DNA of 64,000 nt, taken from contig CAJURH010000001.1 of NCBI GenBank assembly GCA_910588775.1, positions 1 to 64,000 of the forward strand, read 5' to 3'. Below are positions 8,573 to 17,567 of the stretch, in pieces. The translations under genes were made by a program, and so were the position numbers. Under the pieces are notes generated by a model that was given only the letters and a program-made list of their open reading frames with translations, did not search any database and had not been told where the DNA came from. Origin of the DNA: an uncultured Lachnospiraceae bacterium (lineage in GTDB: Bacteria > Bacillota > Clostridia > Lachnospirales > Lachnospiraceae). The stretch's first letter is position 1. Each line of letters begins with the position of its first letter.

Positions 8573-9649
8573 ATGTTTGATAAATTAGAGAATTTGCTGA
8601 TTCGATTTGAGGAGGTTTTAGGGGAACTGGGGGAGCCGGATGTGGCGGGCAACCAGGAGCGTTTTCAGAAATTGATGAAGGAGCAAAGTGAATTGCAGCC
8701 CATTGTGGACGCTTACCGGGAATATAAGAAATGCCGGCAGACGGAAGAGGACAGTCTGGCCATGCTGGAAGAAGAATCGGACGAAGAAATGCGCGAAATG
8801 CTCAAAGAGGAACTGTCCCAGTCTAAAAAGGATATGGCAGAGCTGGAGAAGAGGCTGAAAATTCTGCTTTTGCCCAAGGACCCCAACGACAATAAGAACG
8901 TAATCGTGGAAATCCGCGCCGGAGCAGGCGGTGATGAGGCGGCTCTTTTTGCGGCGGACATTTACCGGATGTATGTGAAGTATGCGGAAAACCAGCGGTG
9001 GAAAACAGAGATGCTCAGCATGAATGAGAACGGGATTGGCGGATTTAAGGAAGTGATTTTCATGATTAACGGAAACGGCGCCTATTCCAGGTTGAAATAC
9101 GAAAGCGGCGTGCACCGGGTGCAGCGGGTGCCGGAGACGGAGTCTGGAGGCCGGATTCATACGTCCACCATCACTGTGGCGATTATGGCAGAGGCAGAGG
9201 AAATCGATTTCCAGCTTGATATGAACGACTGCAAATTCGACGTTTTCCGTGCATCGGGCAACGGAGGCCAGTGCGTAAACACTACGGATTCCGCTGTTCG
9301 GCTGACGCATATTCCCACAGGAATTGTGATTTCCTGTCAGGATGAGAAATCCCAGTTGAAAAATAAGGACAAAGCGCTGAAGGTGCTTCGGTCCCGGCTG
9401 TATGAGATGGAGTTGGAGAAGCAGCACGACGCAGAGGCGGAGGCCAGGAGGAGTCAGGTGGGAACCGGCGACCGCTCGGAGAAAATCCGCACCTATAATT
9501 TCCCCCAGGGGAGGGTGACGGATCATCGGATCAAATTAACGTTGCACCGTCTGGAGGCTGTGCTGGGCGGGGATTTGGAAGAGATTATCGACAGCCTGAC
9601 CGCGGCCGACCAGGCGCTGCGGCTGAGCCGTCTAAATGAGGAAAGCTAA
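8573..9649 (+). CDS. prfA: Peptide chain release factor 1
   Basis: The 358-residue RF1 recognises UAA and UAG stop codons and triggers peptide release. The codon-recognition tripeptide region reads PET (187-189) followed by SGGRIHTST. The catalytic GGQ is at 231-233, here followed by CVNTTDS where many RF1 proteins have HVN or SVN. The N-terminal coiled-coil domain (1-100) is intact, and there is no RF2-type SPF motif. The start ATG has GGAGG upstream. The gene is followed by the first copy of the family A inverted-repeat element. Confidence 0.96.
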   Translation: MFDKLENLLIRFEEVLGELGEPDVAGNQERFQKLMKEQSELQPIVDAYREYKKCRQTEEDSLAMLEEESDEEMREMLKEELSQSKKDMAELEKRLKILLLPKDPNDNKNVIVEIRAGAGGDEAALFAADIYRMYVKYAENQRWKTEMLSMNENGIGGFKEVIFMINGNGAYSRLKYESGVHRVQRVPETESGGRIHTSTITVAIMAEAEEIDFQLDMNDCKFDVFRASGNGGQCVNTTDSAVRLTHIPTGIVISCQDEKSQLKNKDKALKVLRSRLYEMELEKQHDAEAEARRSQVGTGDRSEKIRTYNFPQGRVTDHRIKLTLHRLEAVLGGDLEEIIDSLTAADQALRLSRLNEES

Positions 9650-9665
9650 TTTGTGAAATAGAATA

Positions 9666-9807
9666 TAGGCGATTGCGAAACGCCTATTTCGTAGCTGGAT
9701 TTTGGGCAAACTAAACAAATAAGGCGGGAATTAGAAGCGGTTTTGAGATGCGCTTTGTTTAGTTTATCCAAAATCGCGACATTTAAAAGTGATTTCGCAA
9801 CCACCTA
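9666..9807. repeat. Family A inverted-repeat element, full copy 1 (142 bp)
   Basis: The ends form imperfect inverted repeats (TAGGCGATTGCGAAAC at 9666-9681 against 9792-9807). An inner hairpin has 22-nt arms at 9698-9719 and 9754-9775 with 20 Watson-Crick pairs. A second copy of the same length lies in the opposite orientation at 36860-37001. The element ends 33 nt before the nucleotidyltransferase ATG, in the prfA-nucleotidyltransferase gap. Confidence 0.88.
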
Positions 9808-9840
9808 ATGACATAGAACATGAAGAAAGGAGCGGTACAG

Positions 9841-10755
9841 ATGAAAAAGACATCGTTGGTGATTATGGCGGCAGGCATTGGCAGTCGGTTTGGCAAAGGG
9901 ATTAAACAGTTGGAGCCGGTGGGGCCCAATGGAGAGATTATCATGGATTACTCCATTTACGACGCGCTGCAGGCGGGATTTGACAAGATTGTTTTTATTA
10001 TACGCAAGGATCTGGAAGCGGATTTTCATGCTGTAATTGGCAGCCGCATTGAGAAGATGGCAGAGGTGGCATATGCCTTTCAGGAACTGGATGGTCTGCC
10101 GGAAGGATTTTCTTGTCCGCCAGAGAGAACCAAGCCCTGGGGGACCGGACAGGCGGTGTTGGCGGCACGGGATTTGCTGGAAGAGCCCTTTGTAGTCATC
10201 AATGCAGATGATTATTATGGAAAAGAGGCATTTAAGAAGGTGCATGAATATCTTGTAAGTGAGAGGGAGCCTTCTGGGAAAATGGATCTGTGCATGGCTG
10301 GGTTCGTTCTTGGAAATACGTTAAGCGAGCATGGCACGGTGACCCGGGGAATCTGTTCGGTGGACGCGGCGGGGAATTTGCTGGGTGTGGATGAGACAAG
10401 AAATATCAAAAAAACGGCCGAGGGCGCCAGCGCAGAGCTGCCTGACGGAGGTGAGCGAAAGCTTGACCCCCAGGCGCTGGTTTCTATGAACATGTGGGGG
10501 TTGACGCCGGAATTTATGGAGGCGCTGGAGGTTGGCTTCCGGGAATTTCTGTCCCAGTGCGGTCCTGAAGATTTAAAAAGAGAATACCTGCTGCCGGATA
10601 TTGTGGACGGACTGGTGAGTTCCCAGAGGGCACAGGTGTCTGTATTGAGAACCGAGGACGCCTGGTTCGGGGTTACGTATCAGGAGGACAAATACGCGGT
10701 TCGGGAGGCTTTCAAGGATTTGATTCGTCAGGGGGCGTATCCTGAGAAATTATAA
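9841..10755 (+). CDS. Sugar nucleotidyltransferase (NTP_transferase family)
   Basis: The 304-residue product begins MKKTSLVIMAAGIGSRFG, the nucleotide-binding signature of sugar-1-phosphate nucleotidyltransferases (GxGxR loop). Further motifs are WGTGQAVLAAR near residue 95 and the metal-binding FVVINADDYYG near 115. Such enzymes condense a nucleoside triphosphate with a sugar phosphate to give an NDP-sugar and pyrophosphate. The substrate is not evident. The neighbour glmM makes glucosamine-1-phosphate, so a role in amino-sugar or envelope precursor supply is possible, but that is inference. The start at 9841 has AAGGAG upstream; an in-frame ATG 21 nt earlier would place that site inside the gene. 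Confidence 0.85.
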   Translation: MKKTSLVIMAAGIGSRFGKGIKQLEPVGPNGEIIMDYSIYDALQAGFDKIVFIIRKDLEADFHAVIGSRIEKMAEVAYAFQELDGLPEGFSCPPERTKPWGTGQAVLAARDLLEEPFVVINADDYYGKEAFKKVHEYLVSEREPSGKMDLCMAGFVLGNTLSEHGTVTRGICSVDAAGNLLGVDETRNIKKTAEGASAELPDGGERKLDPQALVSMNMWGLTPEFMEALEVGFREFLSQCGPEDLKREYLLPDIVDGLVSSQRAQVSVLRTEDAWFGVTYQEDKYAVREAFKDLIRQGAYPEKL

Positions 10756-10761
10756 GATGGG

Positions 10762-10811
10762 TAGGCGATTGTGGAACTCTTGACATTTAAAAATAGTTTT
10801 GCAATGGCCTA
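10762..10811. repeat. Family A element, short derivative (50 bp)
   Basis: It keeps only the outer ends: TAGGCGATT at 10762 and a right end similar to that of copy 1, with GACATTTAAAAATAG before TTTTGCAATGGCCTA. The inner hairpin is missing. It ends 30 nt before the glmM ATG. Confidence 0.7.
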
Positions 10812-10841
10812 TATAAAATAGCGGTAAAAAGGAGTGGAACA

Positions 10842-12188
10842 ATGGGAAAATATTTTGGTACGGACGGTTTCCGGGGAGAGGCCAATGTGGCGCTTACGGC
10901 GGAACATGCATTCCGGGTGGGACGTTTCCTGGGATGGTATTACGGTCAGGACAAGAAAGCGCAGATTGCCATCGGAAAGGATACCAGAAGAAGCAGCTAT
11001 ATGTTTGAGTATGCGCTGGCGGCGGGGCTGACTGCCTCCGGGGCGGATGCCTTTTTGCTCCATGTGACCACTACGCCCAGCGTTTCTTATGTGGTGCGCA
11101 CGGAGGACTTTGACTGCGGGATTATGATTTCCGCCAGTCACAACCCCTTCTATGACAACGGGATTAAGATTATAAACGGTCTGGGCCAGAAGATTGAGGC
11201 CACTGTGGAGGAACAGATTGAACGGTATATTGACGGGGAGCATCCGGAGATACCGCTGGCTGTTGGGGAGCGCATCGGGCGCACGGTGGATTTTGCGGCG
11301 GGCAGGAACCGCTATATCGGATATCTGATGTCTATACCGGCTCATTCTTTTAAAAACATGAAAGTGGGGCTGGATTGTTCCAACGGAAGCGCTTCGTCCA
11401 TCGCCAAGAGTGTGTTTGATGCGCTGCGGGCCAAGACCTATGTAATCCACAATGAACCGGATGGGACCAATATCAATGCCAACTGCGGTTCCACCCACAT
11501 AGAGGCGCTTCAGGAATTGGTAAAAGAGCAGCAACTGGACGTGGGATTCGCTTACGACGGAGACGCGGACCGCTGCATTGCCGTGGACCATCTGGGAAAT
11601 GTGGTGGACGGCGATAAGATTCTCTATGTCTGCGGGAAATATTTAAAAGAGCAGGGAAAATTGACCAATGACACCATTGTGACCACGGTCATGTCCAACC
11701 TGGGCTTGTACAAAGCGTTGGACCGGGAAGGGATTTCCTATGAAAAGACTTCGGTGGGGGATAAATATGTGTGTGAAAATATGATGACCAACGGCTACAG
11801 TCTGGGTGGCGAGCAGTCAGGGCACATCATTTTCAGTCGCCACGCATCCACCGGGGATGGAATCCTAACGTCATTGATGCTGATGGAAGCGCTGGTGGAG
11901 AAAAAAGCGCGGCTGAAAGATTTGGCCGATGAAGTCCAGATTTTCCCGCAGATTTTGCAGAATGTGCGGGTGGCGGACAAAAAGGCCGCCCGGGACAACC
12001 AAAGAGTGCAGCGGGCGGTGGCCAAGGTGGAGAAGGCGCTGGGCCAGGAAGGCCGGATTCTGGTGCGGGAAAGTGGCACAGAACCGCTCATCCGCGTCAT
12101 GGTGGAGGCGGCCAGTCGGGAAGAATGCAGAAAGTATGTGCAGGACGTGGTGCAGGCGATTGAGGAAGAAGGATTGGCGGTGGAGTAA
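10842..12188 (+). CDS. glmM: Phosphoglucosamine mutase
   Basis: The 448-residue enzyme interconverts glucosamine-6-phosphate and glucosamine-1-phosphate for UDP-GlcNAc and peptidoglycan synthesis. It starts MGKYFGTDGFRG as GlmM usually does. The phosphorylated serine is S99 in ISASHNP, the metal loop DGDADR is near residue 240, the sugar-binding GGEQSGH near 325, and the phosphate-binding RESGTEPLIRVM close to the C terminus. Length is normal. AAGGAG precedes the start. It is followed 4 bp later by a TPR lipoprotein, so the two are probably co-transcribed. Confidence 0.97.
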   Translation: MGKYFGTDGFRGEANVALTAEHAFRVGRFLGWYYGQDKKAQIAIGKDTRRSSYMFEYALAAGLTASGADAFLLHVTTTPSVSYVVRTEDFDCGIMISASHNPFYDNGIKIINGLGQKIEATVEEQIERYIDGEHPEIPLAVGERIGRTVDFAAGRNRYIGYLMSIPAHSFKNMKVGLDCSNGSASSIAKSVFDALRAKTYVIHNEPDGTNINANCGSTHIEALQELVKEQQLDVGFAYDGDADRCIAVDHLGNVVDGDKILYVCGKYLKEQGKLTNDTIVTTVMSNLGLYKALDREGISYEKTSVGDKYVCENMMTNGYSLGGEQSGHIIFSRHASTGDGILTSLMLMEALVEKKARLKDLADEVQIFPQILQNVRVADKKAARDNQRVQRAVAKVEKALGQEGRILVRESGTEPLIRVMVEAASREECRKYVQDVVQAIEEEGLAVE

Positions 12189-12192
12189 GCCT

Positions 12193-13230
12193 ATGAGAAT
12201 AAAAAAAATCTTGTTCGCGGCGGCAGGGCTTTTTGCGGCGCTGGCCTTGACGGCCTGCGGCATGAAAAAACAAAGCGTTTATGAACAGGCGTGTGAGAGC
12301 CTGGAGCGGGGCGACTACCAGGAAGCGGTAAAAGATTTTCAGGAATCCGTAATTCGGGAGGTGAAAGTTCCCTATTGCCAGCGGGGAATCGGGATTGCCC
12401 AGTTGAAAATGGAGCAGTATGACCAGGCCATTGGTTTTTTTGAGGAAGCGTTGGCTGGCGAGGATGGCAAGAAATTTCAAAAAGACGTATTGTCTTATAA
12501 AGCCATGGCTGAGTACGAGAGTGGGCGGATGCAGGACGCGTTGGACAGTTGTGAGAAGATCAAGGAATTCGGGGCGGATGCCGAATGTTATTATATGATT
12601 GGTAAAATCGGTCTGCAACTGGATCAGTACGATGCCGCCAAAAGTAATTTTGACAAAGCGGTTGAAAAAGAGGCTAGCTATGCCATGTTTCTGGATATTT
12701 ACCAGGCTTATGGGGAGCGGGACATGGACGCGGACGGGAAGGCGTATTTATCCAGGGCTTTGGAGCTAAGCCCTGGAAGCGGCCAGGATTATTATCAGAG
12801 AGGGCGCATTTATTATTTCATGGGGGATTACCCCAATGCCCAGACGGAGCTTCTAAAAGCGGCGGAAAAAGGCCAGGGGGACGCCCGGTTGTTTCTGGGG
12901 AAAGTATACCTGGAGCAGCAGGATTCCGCCAGCGCCAGGGCCATGTACCAGGAGTACGCCCAGGAAGAGGGCAACGCGGCCAGAGCGTACAATGGACTGG
13001 CTCTCTGCGATATGGCCGAAGGAAATTACGATGGCGCTTTGCAGAACATTTCCATGGGGCTTGCGGACGCTAAGCAGGAGGATATGCAGGAGCTTTTGTA
13101 CAATGAGGCGGTGGTTTATGAGTACAAACGGGATTTTGCCACGGCCAAAAGTAAGATTACAGAATACCTGGTTCGGTACCCTGAAGATGAGAACGCCCAG
13201 AGGGAGGCAAGCTTCCTACAGAACCGCTAA
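12193..13230 (+). CDS. TPR-repeat lipoprotein
   Basis: The 345-residue protein has a short basic start, a hydrophobic segment and a lipobox LTAC, with the cysteine near residue 18, so it should be lipid-anchored on the outer face of the membrane. The rest is a run of tetratricopeptide-like helical pairs, for example YEQACESLERGDYQEAVKDF and DYYQRGRIYYFMGDYPNAQT. TPR arrays bind partner proteins; no enzyme motif is present. It begins 4 bp after glmM, which suggests the same transcript and a possible envelope role. Partner and function are unknown. Confidence 0.85.
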   Translation: MRIKKILFAAAGLFAALALTACGMKKQSVYEQACESLERGDYQEAVKDFQESVIREVKVPYCQRGIGIAQLKMEQYDQAIGFFEEALAGEDGKKFQKDVLSYKAMAEYESGRMQDALDSCEKIKEFGADAECYYMIGKIGLQLDQYDAAKSNFDKAVEKEASYAMFLDIYQAYGERDMDADGKAYLSRALELSPGSGQDYYQRGRIYYFMGDYPNAQTELLKAAEKGQGDARLFLGKVYLEQQDSASARAMYQEYAQEEGNAARAYNGLALCDMAEGNYDGALQNISMGLADAKQEDMQELLYNEAVVYEYKRDFATAKSKITEYLVRYPEDENAQREASFLQNR

Positions 13231-13270
13231 ATAACCAGTTTACATGATATTGATTCGAAAGATGAAAGAA

Positions 13271-13321
13271 ACACAAGATGTTGTATCAGCGCTTGACGAA
13301 GGAGGATAATCCTGGTACAAT
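13271..13321 (+). promoter_or_regulatory. nrdD promoter with possible NrdR box
   Basis: TTGACG (13293-13298) and TACAAT (13316-13321) are 17 bp apart, a good sigma-A promoter about 77 bp before the nrdD ATG. Just upstream, ACACAAGATGTTGTAT (13271-13286) is a partial palindrome resembling the 16-bp NrdR box that represses ribonucleotide reductase genes. No convincing second box was seen at the usual spacing, so the NrdR assignment is tentative; the promoter itself is better supported. Confidence 0.6.
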
Positions 13322-13397
13322 GGTTTCGTGTCTGCGGGGTATGAGTATTGTTTACCGCGGTAGAAGGAATCATCAGAAAAGAGATGGGAGGCATTTT

Positions 13398-15770
13398 ATG
13401 TTTCAAGTTATCAAACGGGATGGTCAAATCGTGGAGTTTCAACTGGACAAGATTAGTGAGGCGATCCGCAAGGCTTTTGAGGCGAAAGATAAGCAGTATG
13501 GAGACGATATCCTGGGGCTTTTGGGCCTGCGGGTGACGGCGGATTTTCAGGATAAAATAAAAGATGGTCAGATTACAGTGGAGGATATTCAGGACAGCGT
13601 GGAAAACGTGCTGATCCAGACTGGCTATGCAGATGTGGCGAAAGCATATATATTATACCGGAAGCAGCGGGAGAAAGTCCGCAACATGAAGTCCACGATT
13701 CTGGATTACAAGGAGATTGTGGACAGCTATGTAAAGGTGGAGGACTGGCGAGTGAAGGAGAATTCCACCGTCACCTATTCGGTGGGCGGCCTGATTCTGA
13801 ATAACTCTGGGGCGGTGACGGCCAACTACTGGCTCTCAGAAGTGTACGATCCAGAGATTTCCCAGGCGCACCGGGACGCGGACATCCATATCCATGATCT
13901 GGCAATGCTCACCGGGTACTGTGCGGGCTGGTCCTTAAAGCAGCTCATTCAGGAAGGGCTGGGAGGCATCCGGGGGAAAATTACTTCTTCGCCGGCCAAG
14001 CATTTGAGCGTACTGTGCAACCAGATGGTGAATTTCCTGGGAATTATGCAGAATGAATGGGCGGGCGCGCAGGCGTTCTCATCTTTTGATACATATCTGG
14101 CTCCGTATGTGAAGGCGGATCATCTGTCCTATGGCGAGGTGAAAAAATGCATTGAATCTTTCATCTATGGGGTGAACACGCCTAGCCGCTGGGGCACCCA
14201 GGCGCCATTTTCCAACATTACGCTGGACTGGACTGTGCCCGATGATTTGGCGGAGCTTCCGGCTATTGTGGGCGGAAAGGAAATGGATTTCTGTTATAAA
14301 GACTGTAAAAAAGAGATGGACATGATCAATAAGGCGTTTATTGAAACCATGGTGGAGGGGGACGCCAACGGGAGAGGATTCCAGTACCCCATTCCCACCT
14401 ACTCCATTACCCGTGATTTTGACTGGTCGGATACGGAGAATAACCGTTTGCTCTTTGAGATGACTTCCAAGTACGGAACGCCTTATTTTTCCAATTACAT
14501 TAACAGCGATATGAAGCCCAGCGACATTCGCAGCATGTGCTGTCGGCTGCGTTTGGATTTGCGGGAGCTTCGGAAAAAGACGGGTGGGTTCTTCGGCTCT
14601 GGGGAGAGCACAGGCTCCATCGGCGTGGTGACGGTGAACATGCCTCGAATCGCCTATCTATCTCAGACTCCGGAGGAATTTTACCGCCGTCTGGATAAGA
14701 TTATGGATCTGTCGGCGCGGTCTTTGCACATTAAGAGAGAGGTGGTCACCAAGCTTTTAAATGAGGGGCTGTACCCGTATACCAAACGGTATCTGGGGAA
14801 TTTTGACCATCATTTTTCCACCATCGGCCTGGTGGGCATGAACGAAGTGGGGTTGAACGCCCGCTGGCTGGGCGGCGGCATGACCGACGAGAAGACCCAG
14901 AAGTTTACCAGGGACGCGCTGAACCATATGCGGGAAAAGCTGTCGGATTATCAGGAAGAATATGGGGAGCTCTTTAACCTGGAAGCCACTCCGGCGGAAT
15001 CGGCGGCCTACCGCCTGGCCAAGCACGACCGGGAGCAGTGGCCAAATATCAAAACGGCTGGGGAGATGGGCGATGTGCCTTATTACACCAACAGCTCTCA
15101 TCTGCCGGTGGGCTATACGGAGGACATCTTCGAGGCTTTGGATATCCAGGACGAGCTTCAGACCCTGTACACTTCCGGCACCGTGTTCCATGGATTCATC
15201 GGTGAGAAACTGCCGGACTGGAGGGCGGCGGCTTCCCTGGTGCGCAAAATCGCGGAGAATTACCAGCTTCCGTATTATACCATTTCCCCCACGTATTCCG
15301 TCTGCGCGGACCATGGGTACATTACAGGAGAGCATTTCACTTGTCCCATATGCGGGGAACCGGCAGAGGTGTACAGCCGCATCACTGGCTACTATCGTCC
15401 GGTACAGAACTGGAATGACGGCAAGAGCCAGGAGTATAAGAACCGAAAGTTATATAAGATAAAGCCGCCGCGGGGAAGGAAAGCCAGCAGCCAGGTGGTT
15501 ACCATTCGGGAGGACGATGTGGACATTCAGCCAATTTCCGGGGTGAAGTATCTGTTTACCACCAGCGCCTGTCCCAACTGCAAGGTTGCGAAGGCTATGC
15601 TGGCGGACAAAAAGGTGGATGTGGAAGTAATTGACGCGGAGCAGAATCCGGATTTGGCGCGCAGATTTGGCATTATGCAGGCGCCTACGCTGGTGGTGGA
15701 CAGCGGGGAGACGATGTTGAAATACGTCAATACATCCAATATACGAAAATACATACAAGATCAGGCGTAA
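13398..15770 (+). CDS. nrdD: Anaerobic ribonucleoside-triphosphate reductase with fused glutaredoxin-like domain
   Basis: The 790-residue class III reductase makes dNTPs anaerobically with a glycyl radical installed by NrdG. An N-terminal ATP-cone (1-90, starting MFQVIKRDGQ) is followed by the catalytic ten-stranded barrel. Near the C terminus lie zinc-site cysteines (C636, C649, C652) and the radical loop RITGYYRPV with G664. After a linker, residues 715-790 form a thioredoxin/glutaredoxin-like domain with CPNC at 725-728, which probably supplies electrons in cis. GGGAGG precedes the ATG at 13398; the frame is open upstream, but those codons overlap the promoter. nrdG is not adjacent: the next gene is a symporter, so the activase must be elsewhere. 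Confidence 0.95.
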   Translation: MFQVIKRDGQIVEFQLDKISEAIRKAFEAKDKQYGDDILGLLGLRVTADFQDKIKDGQITVEDIQDSVENVLIQTGYADVAKAYILYRKQREKVRNMKSTILDYKEIVDSYVKVEDWRVKENSTVTYSVGGLILNNSGAVTANYWLSEVYDPEISQAHRDADIHIHDLAMLTGYCAGWSLKQLIQEGLGGIRGKITSSPAKHLSVLCNQMVNFLGIMQNEWAGAQAFSSFDTYLAPYVKADHLSYGEVKKCIESFIYGVNTPSRWGTQAPFSNITLDWTVPDDLAELPAIVGGKEMDFCYKDCKKEMDMINKAFIETMVEGDANGRGFQYPIPTYSITRDFDWSDTENNRLLFEMTSKYGTPYFSNYINSDMKPSDIRSMCCRLRLDLRELRKKTGGFFGSGESTGSIGVVTVNMPRIAYLSQTPEEFYRRLDKIMDLSARSLHIKREVVTKLLNEGLYPYTKRYLGNFDHHFSTIGLVGMNEVGLNARWLGGGMTDEKTQKFTRDALNHMREKLSDYQEEYGELFNLEATPAESAAYRLAKHDREQWPNIKTAGEMGDVPYYTNSSHLPVGYTEDIFEALDIQDELQTLYTSGTVFHGFIGEKLPDWRAAASLVRKIAENYQLPYYTISPTYSVCADHGYITGEHFTCPICGEPAEVYSRITGYYRPVQNWNDGKSQEYKNRKLYKIKPPRGRKASSQVVTIREDDVDIQPISGVKYLFTTSACPNCKVAKAMLADKKVDVEVIDAEQNPDLARRFGIMQAPTLVVDSGETMLKYVNTSNIRKYIQDQA

Positions 15771-15806
15771 AGTTATGGCGCCTGTATGAGGGAGGGGAAC
15801 AAGTGA

Positions 15807-17339
15807 ATGGTTGTTAAACTTTTGTTGCTTGCCGTCTTTTTTGCGGTGATGGTGGGTGTGGGTATTTATTCCAGGAAACACGCGGCAAGCGTGAATGATT
15901 TCGTGCTGGGGGGACGCTCGGTGGGTCCATGGCTTACAGCGTTCGCCTACGGAACTTCTTATTTTTCCGCGGTGGTGTTTGTGGGTTATGCGGGACAGTT
16001 TGGTTGGAAATACGGGTTGGCTTCCACCTGGATTGGGATTGGAAACGCGTTGATCGGCAGTCTGCTGGCCTGGGTGATTTTGGGACGGCGGACCCGGATT
16101 ATGACCAACCATCTGAAAGCGGCCACCATGCCGGACTTTTTTGGGAAACGTTTTGGAAGCAATGCGCTGCGCATCGCCGCGTCGGCTATCGCTTTTGTGT
16201 TTTTGATTCCTTATACGGCTTCGCTGTATAATGGTTTGTCCCGCTTGTTTGGGATGTCTTTTGACATTCCTTATACGGTATGCGTGATTATCATGGCGGT
16301 TCTCACCGGAATCTATGTGATTCTGGGCGGGTATATGGCCACGGCTATCAACGATTTCATCCAGGGAATTGTTATGTTGGGCGGTATCGTGGCGGTGATT
16401 GCGGCGGTGTTAAATGGTCAGGGCGGTTTTATGAACGCAGTGGCGCAGTTGGCGCAGCTGGAAAGCGATGTGCCCATTACGGCCGGGCAGCCGGGGGCTT
16501 TCACATCCTTTTTTGGACCGGACCCGCTGAACTTGCTGGGTGTGGTGATTCTGACATCCCTGGGCACCTGGGGTCTGCCGCAGATGGTGCATAAGTTTTA
16601 CACCATTAAGGATGAGAAGTCGGTGAAGGCGGGAACGGTTATTTCCACGTTTTTCGCGCTGGTTATCTCCGGTGGCTGCTATTTCCTGGGCGGTTTTGGC
16701 CGTCTGTTTGATGACGCGTCCATCTATGGGCCGGATGGCGCCATTGTGTACGACGCCATCATTCCGTCCATGCTGTCCCGACTGCCAGATATCCTCATTG
16801 GAATTGTGATTATTCTGGTGCTATCCGCGTCCATGTCCACCCTGTCTTCCCTGGTTCTCACATCCAGCTCCACGCTGACGCTGGATTTTATTCAGGGTAA
16901 CCTGGTGAAAGATATGAGTGACAGGCTTCAGCTTCTGGTGATGCGGGTGTTGATTGTGTTCTTTATTGCGATTTCCGTAGCGCTGGCATTGAATCCTCCT
17001 ACGTTTATCGCGCAGCTTATGGGCATTTCCTGGGGCGCTTTGGCCGGAGCGTTTCTGGCGCCGTTTTTGTACGGCCTGTGCTGGAAGCGGGTGACTCGTC
17101 CAGCCGTATGGGCCAGCTTCATCTGCGGCGTGGGAATTACCGTGCTGAATATGTTCCTGCATTTCATCCAGTCGCCCATCAACGCCGGGGCGGCGGCTAT
17201 GATTGCCGGATTGATTGTGGCGCCTGTGGTGAGCTTTTTGACTCCTGTGTTCGACAAGAAAGAAGTGGAGGAGATCTTCTCCTGTTACGATGAGACAGTC
17301 TCCGTAAGCAAGAAAACATCTCTGCCGGAAAAGGCTTGA
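15807..17339 (+). CDS. Sodium:solute symporter (SSS family)
   Basis: The 510-residue membrane protein has about 13 hydrophobic segments. It carries the SSS-family start region SVNDFVLGGRSVGPWLTAFA and the GGYMATAINDFIQGIVM segment typical of PutP/PanF-like carriers. It should import an organic solute with Na+; the substrate is not evident. The cytosolic tail (after about residue 490) is short and polar. GGAGGGG lies 10 nt before the ATG. The gap from nrdD is only 36 bp without a visible promoter, so it may be read from the nrdD promoter, an unusual pairing. An intrinsic terminator follows. Confidence 0.92.
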   Translation: MVVKLLLLAVFFAVMVGVGIYSRKHAASVNDFVLGGRSVGPWLTAFAYGTSYFSAVVFVGYAGQFGWKYGLASTWIGIGNALIGSLLAWVILGRRTRIMTNHLKAATMPDFFGKRFGSNALRIAASAIAFVFLIPYTASLYNGLSRLFGMSFDIPYTVCVIIMAVLTGIYVILGGYMATAINDFIQGIVMLGGIVAVIAAVLNGQGGFMNAVAQLAQLESDVPITAGQPGAFTSFFGPDPLNLLGVVILTSLGTWGLPQMVHKFYTIKDEKSVKAGTVISTFFALVISGGCYFLGGFGRLFDDASIYGPDGAIVYDAIIPSMLSRLPDILIGIVIILVLSASMSTLSSLVLTSSSTLTLDFIQGNLVKDMSDRLQLLVMRVLIVFFIAISVALALNPPTFIAQLMGISWGALAGAFLAPFLYGLCWKRVTRPAVWASFICGVGITVLNMFLHFIQSPINAGAAAMIAGLIVAPVVSFLTPVFDKKEVEEIFSCYDETVSVSKKTSLPEKA

Positions 17340-17359
17340 ATACGAAAATTCAAAGAAAG

Positions 17360-17398
17360 TCCCTCTGCGGTTATCAAAGCAGGGGGATTTTGTCTTGT
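17360..17398 (+). terminator. Terminator after the SSS symporter
   Basis: Arms 17360-17368 and 17379-17387 pair (with one G-T pair), followed by TTTTGTCTTGT. Confidence 0.75.
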
Positions 17399-17446
17399 CA
17401 AAAACATTTGATGCGGCAAAATACAGGGATGTCAAAAACATTTGAT
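17396..17446. repeat. Two 17-bp direct repeats upstream of the XRE regulator
   Basis: TGTCAAAAACATTTGAT occurs identically at 17396-17412 and 17430-17446, offset by 34 bp (about three helical turns), some 120 bp before the regulator start. The spacing and location fit paired operator sites, possibly for autoregulation by the downstream XRE protein; this is inference. Confidence 0.6.
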
Positions 17447-17477
17447 AGACGAAATCTGCGGATTGCGGCATAATAAA

Positions 17478-17542
17478 TAGGCGATTGCAAACAAAACGGA
17501 GCCCAAATTCTGGATGTTAAATGGGCGTTTCGCAATTACCGA
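17478..17542. repeat. Family A element, short derivative (65 bp)
   Basis: The outer ends TAGGCGATTGCAAAC and GTTTCGCAATTACCGA are inverted repeats matching the family A termini, with a small inner stem (GCCCA/TGGGC). It ends 25 nt before the GTG start of the XRE regulator. Confidence 0.75.
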
Positions 17543-17567
17543 ATAAAAGTAAGGAGAGGGGAAAAAA

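Noticed and set aside
8618..9526. 302-codon minus-strand frame opposite prfA
   Set aside because: Shadow of RF1; no family resemblance and histidine/leucine-rich antisense composition.
9666..9807. Family A element as an intrinsic terminator or T-box leader
   Set aside because: There is no T run after the hairpin, no specifier or T-box sequence, and the copies lie before genes unrelated to tRNA charging.
11929..12192. N-terminal extension of the TPR lipoprotein into glmM
   Set aside because: The extension is a frame shadow of glmM; the ATG at 12193 gives a proper lipoprotein signal peptide.
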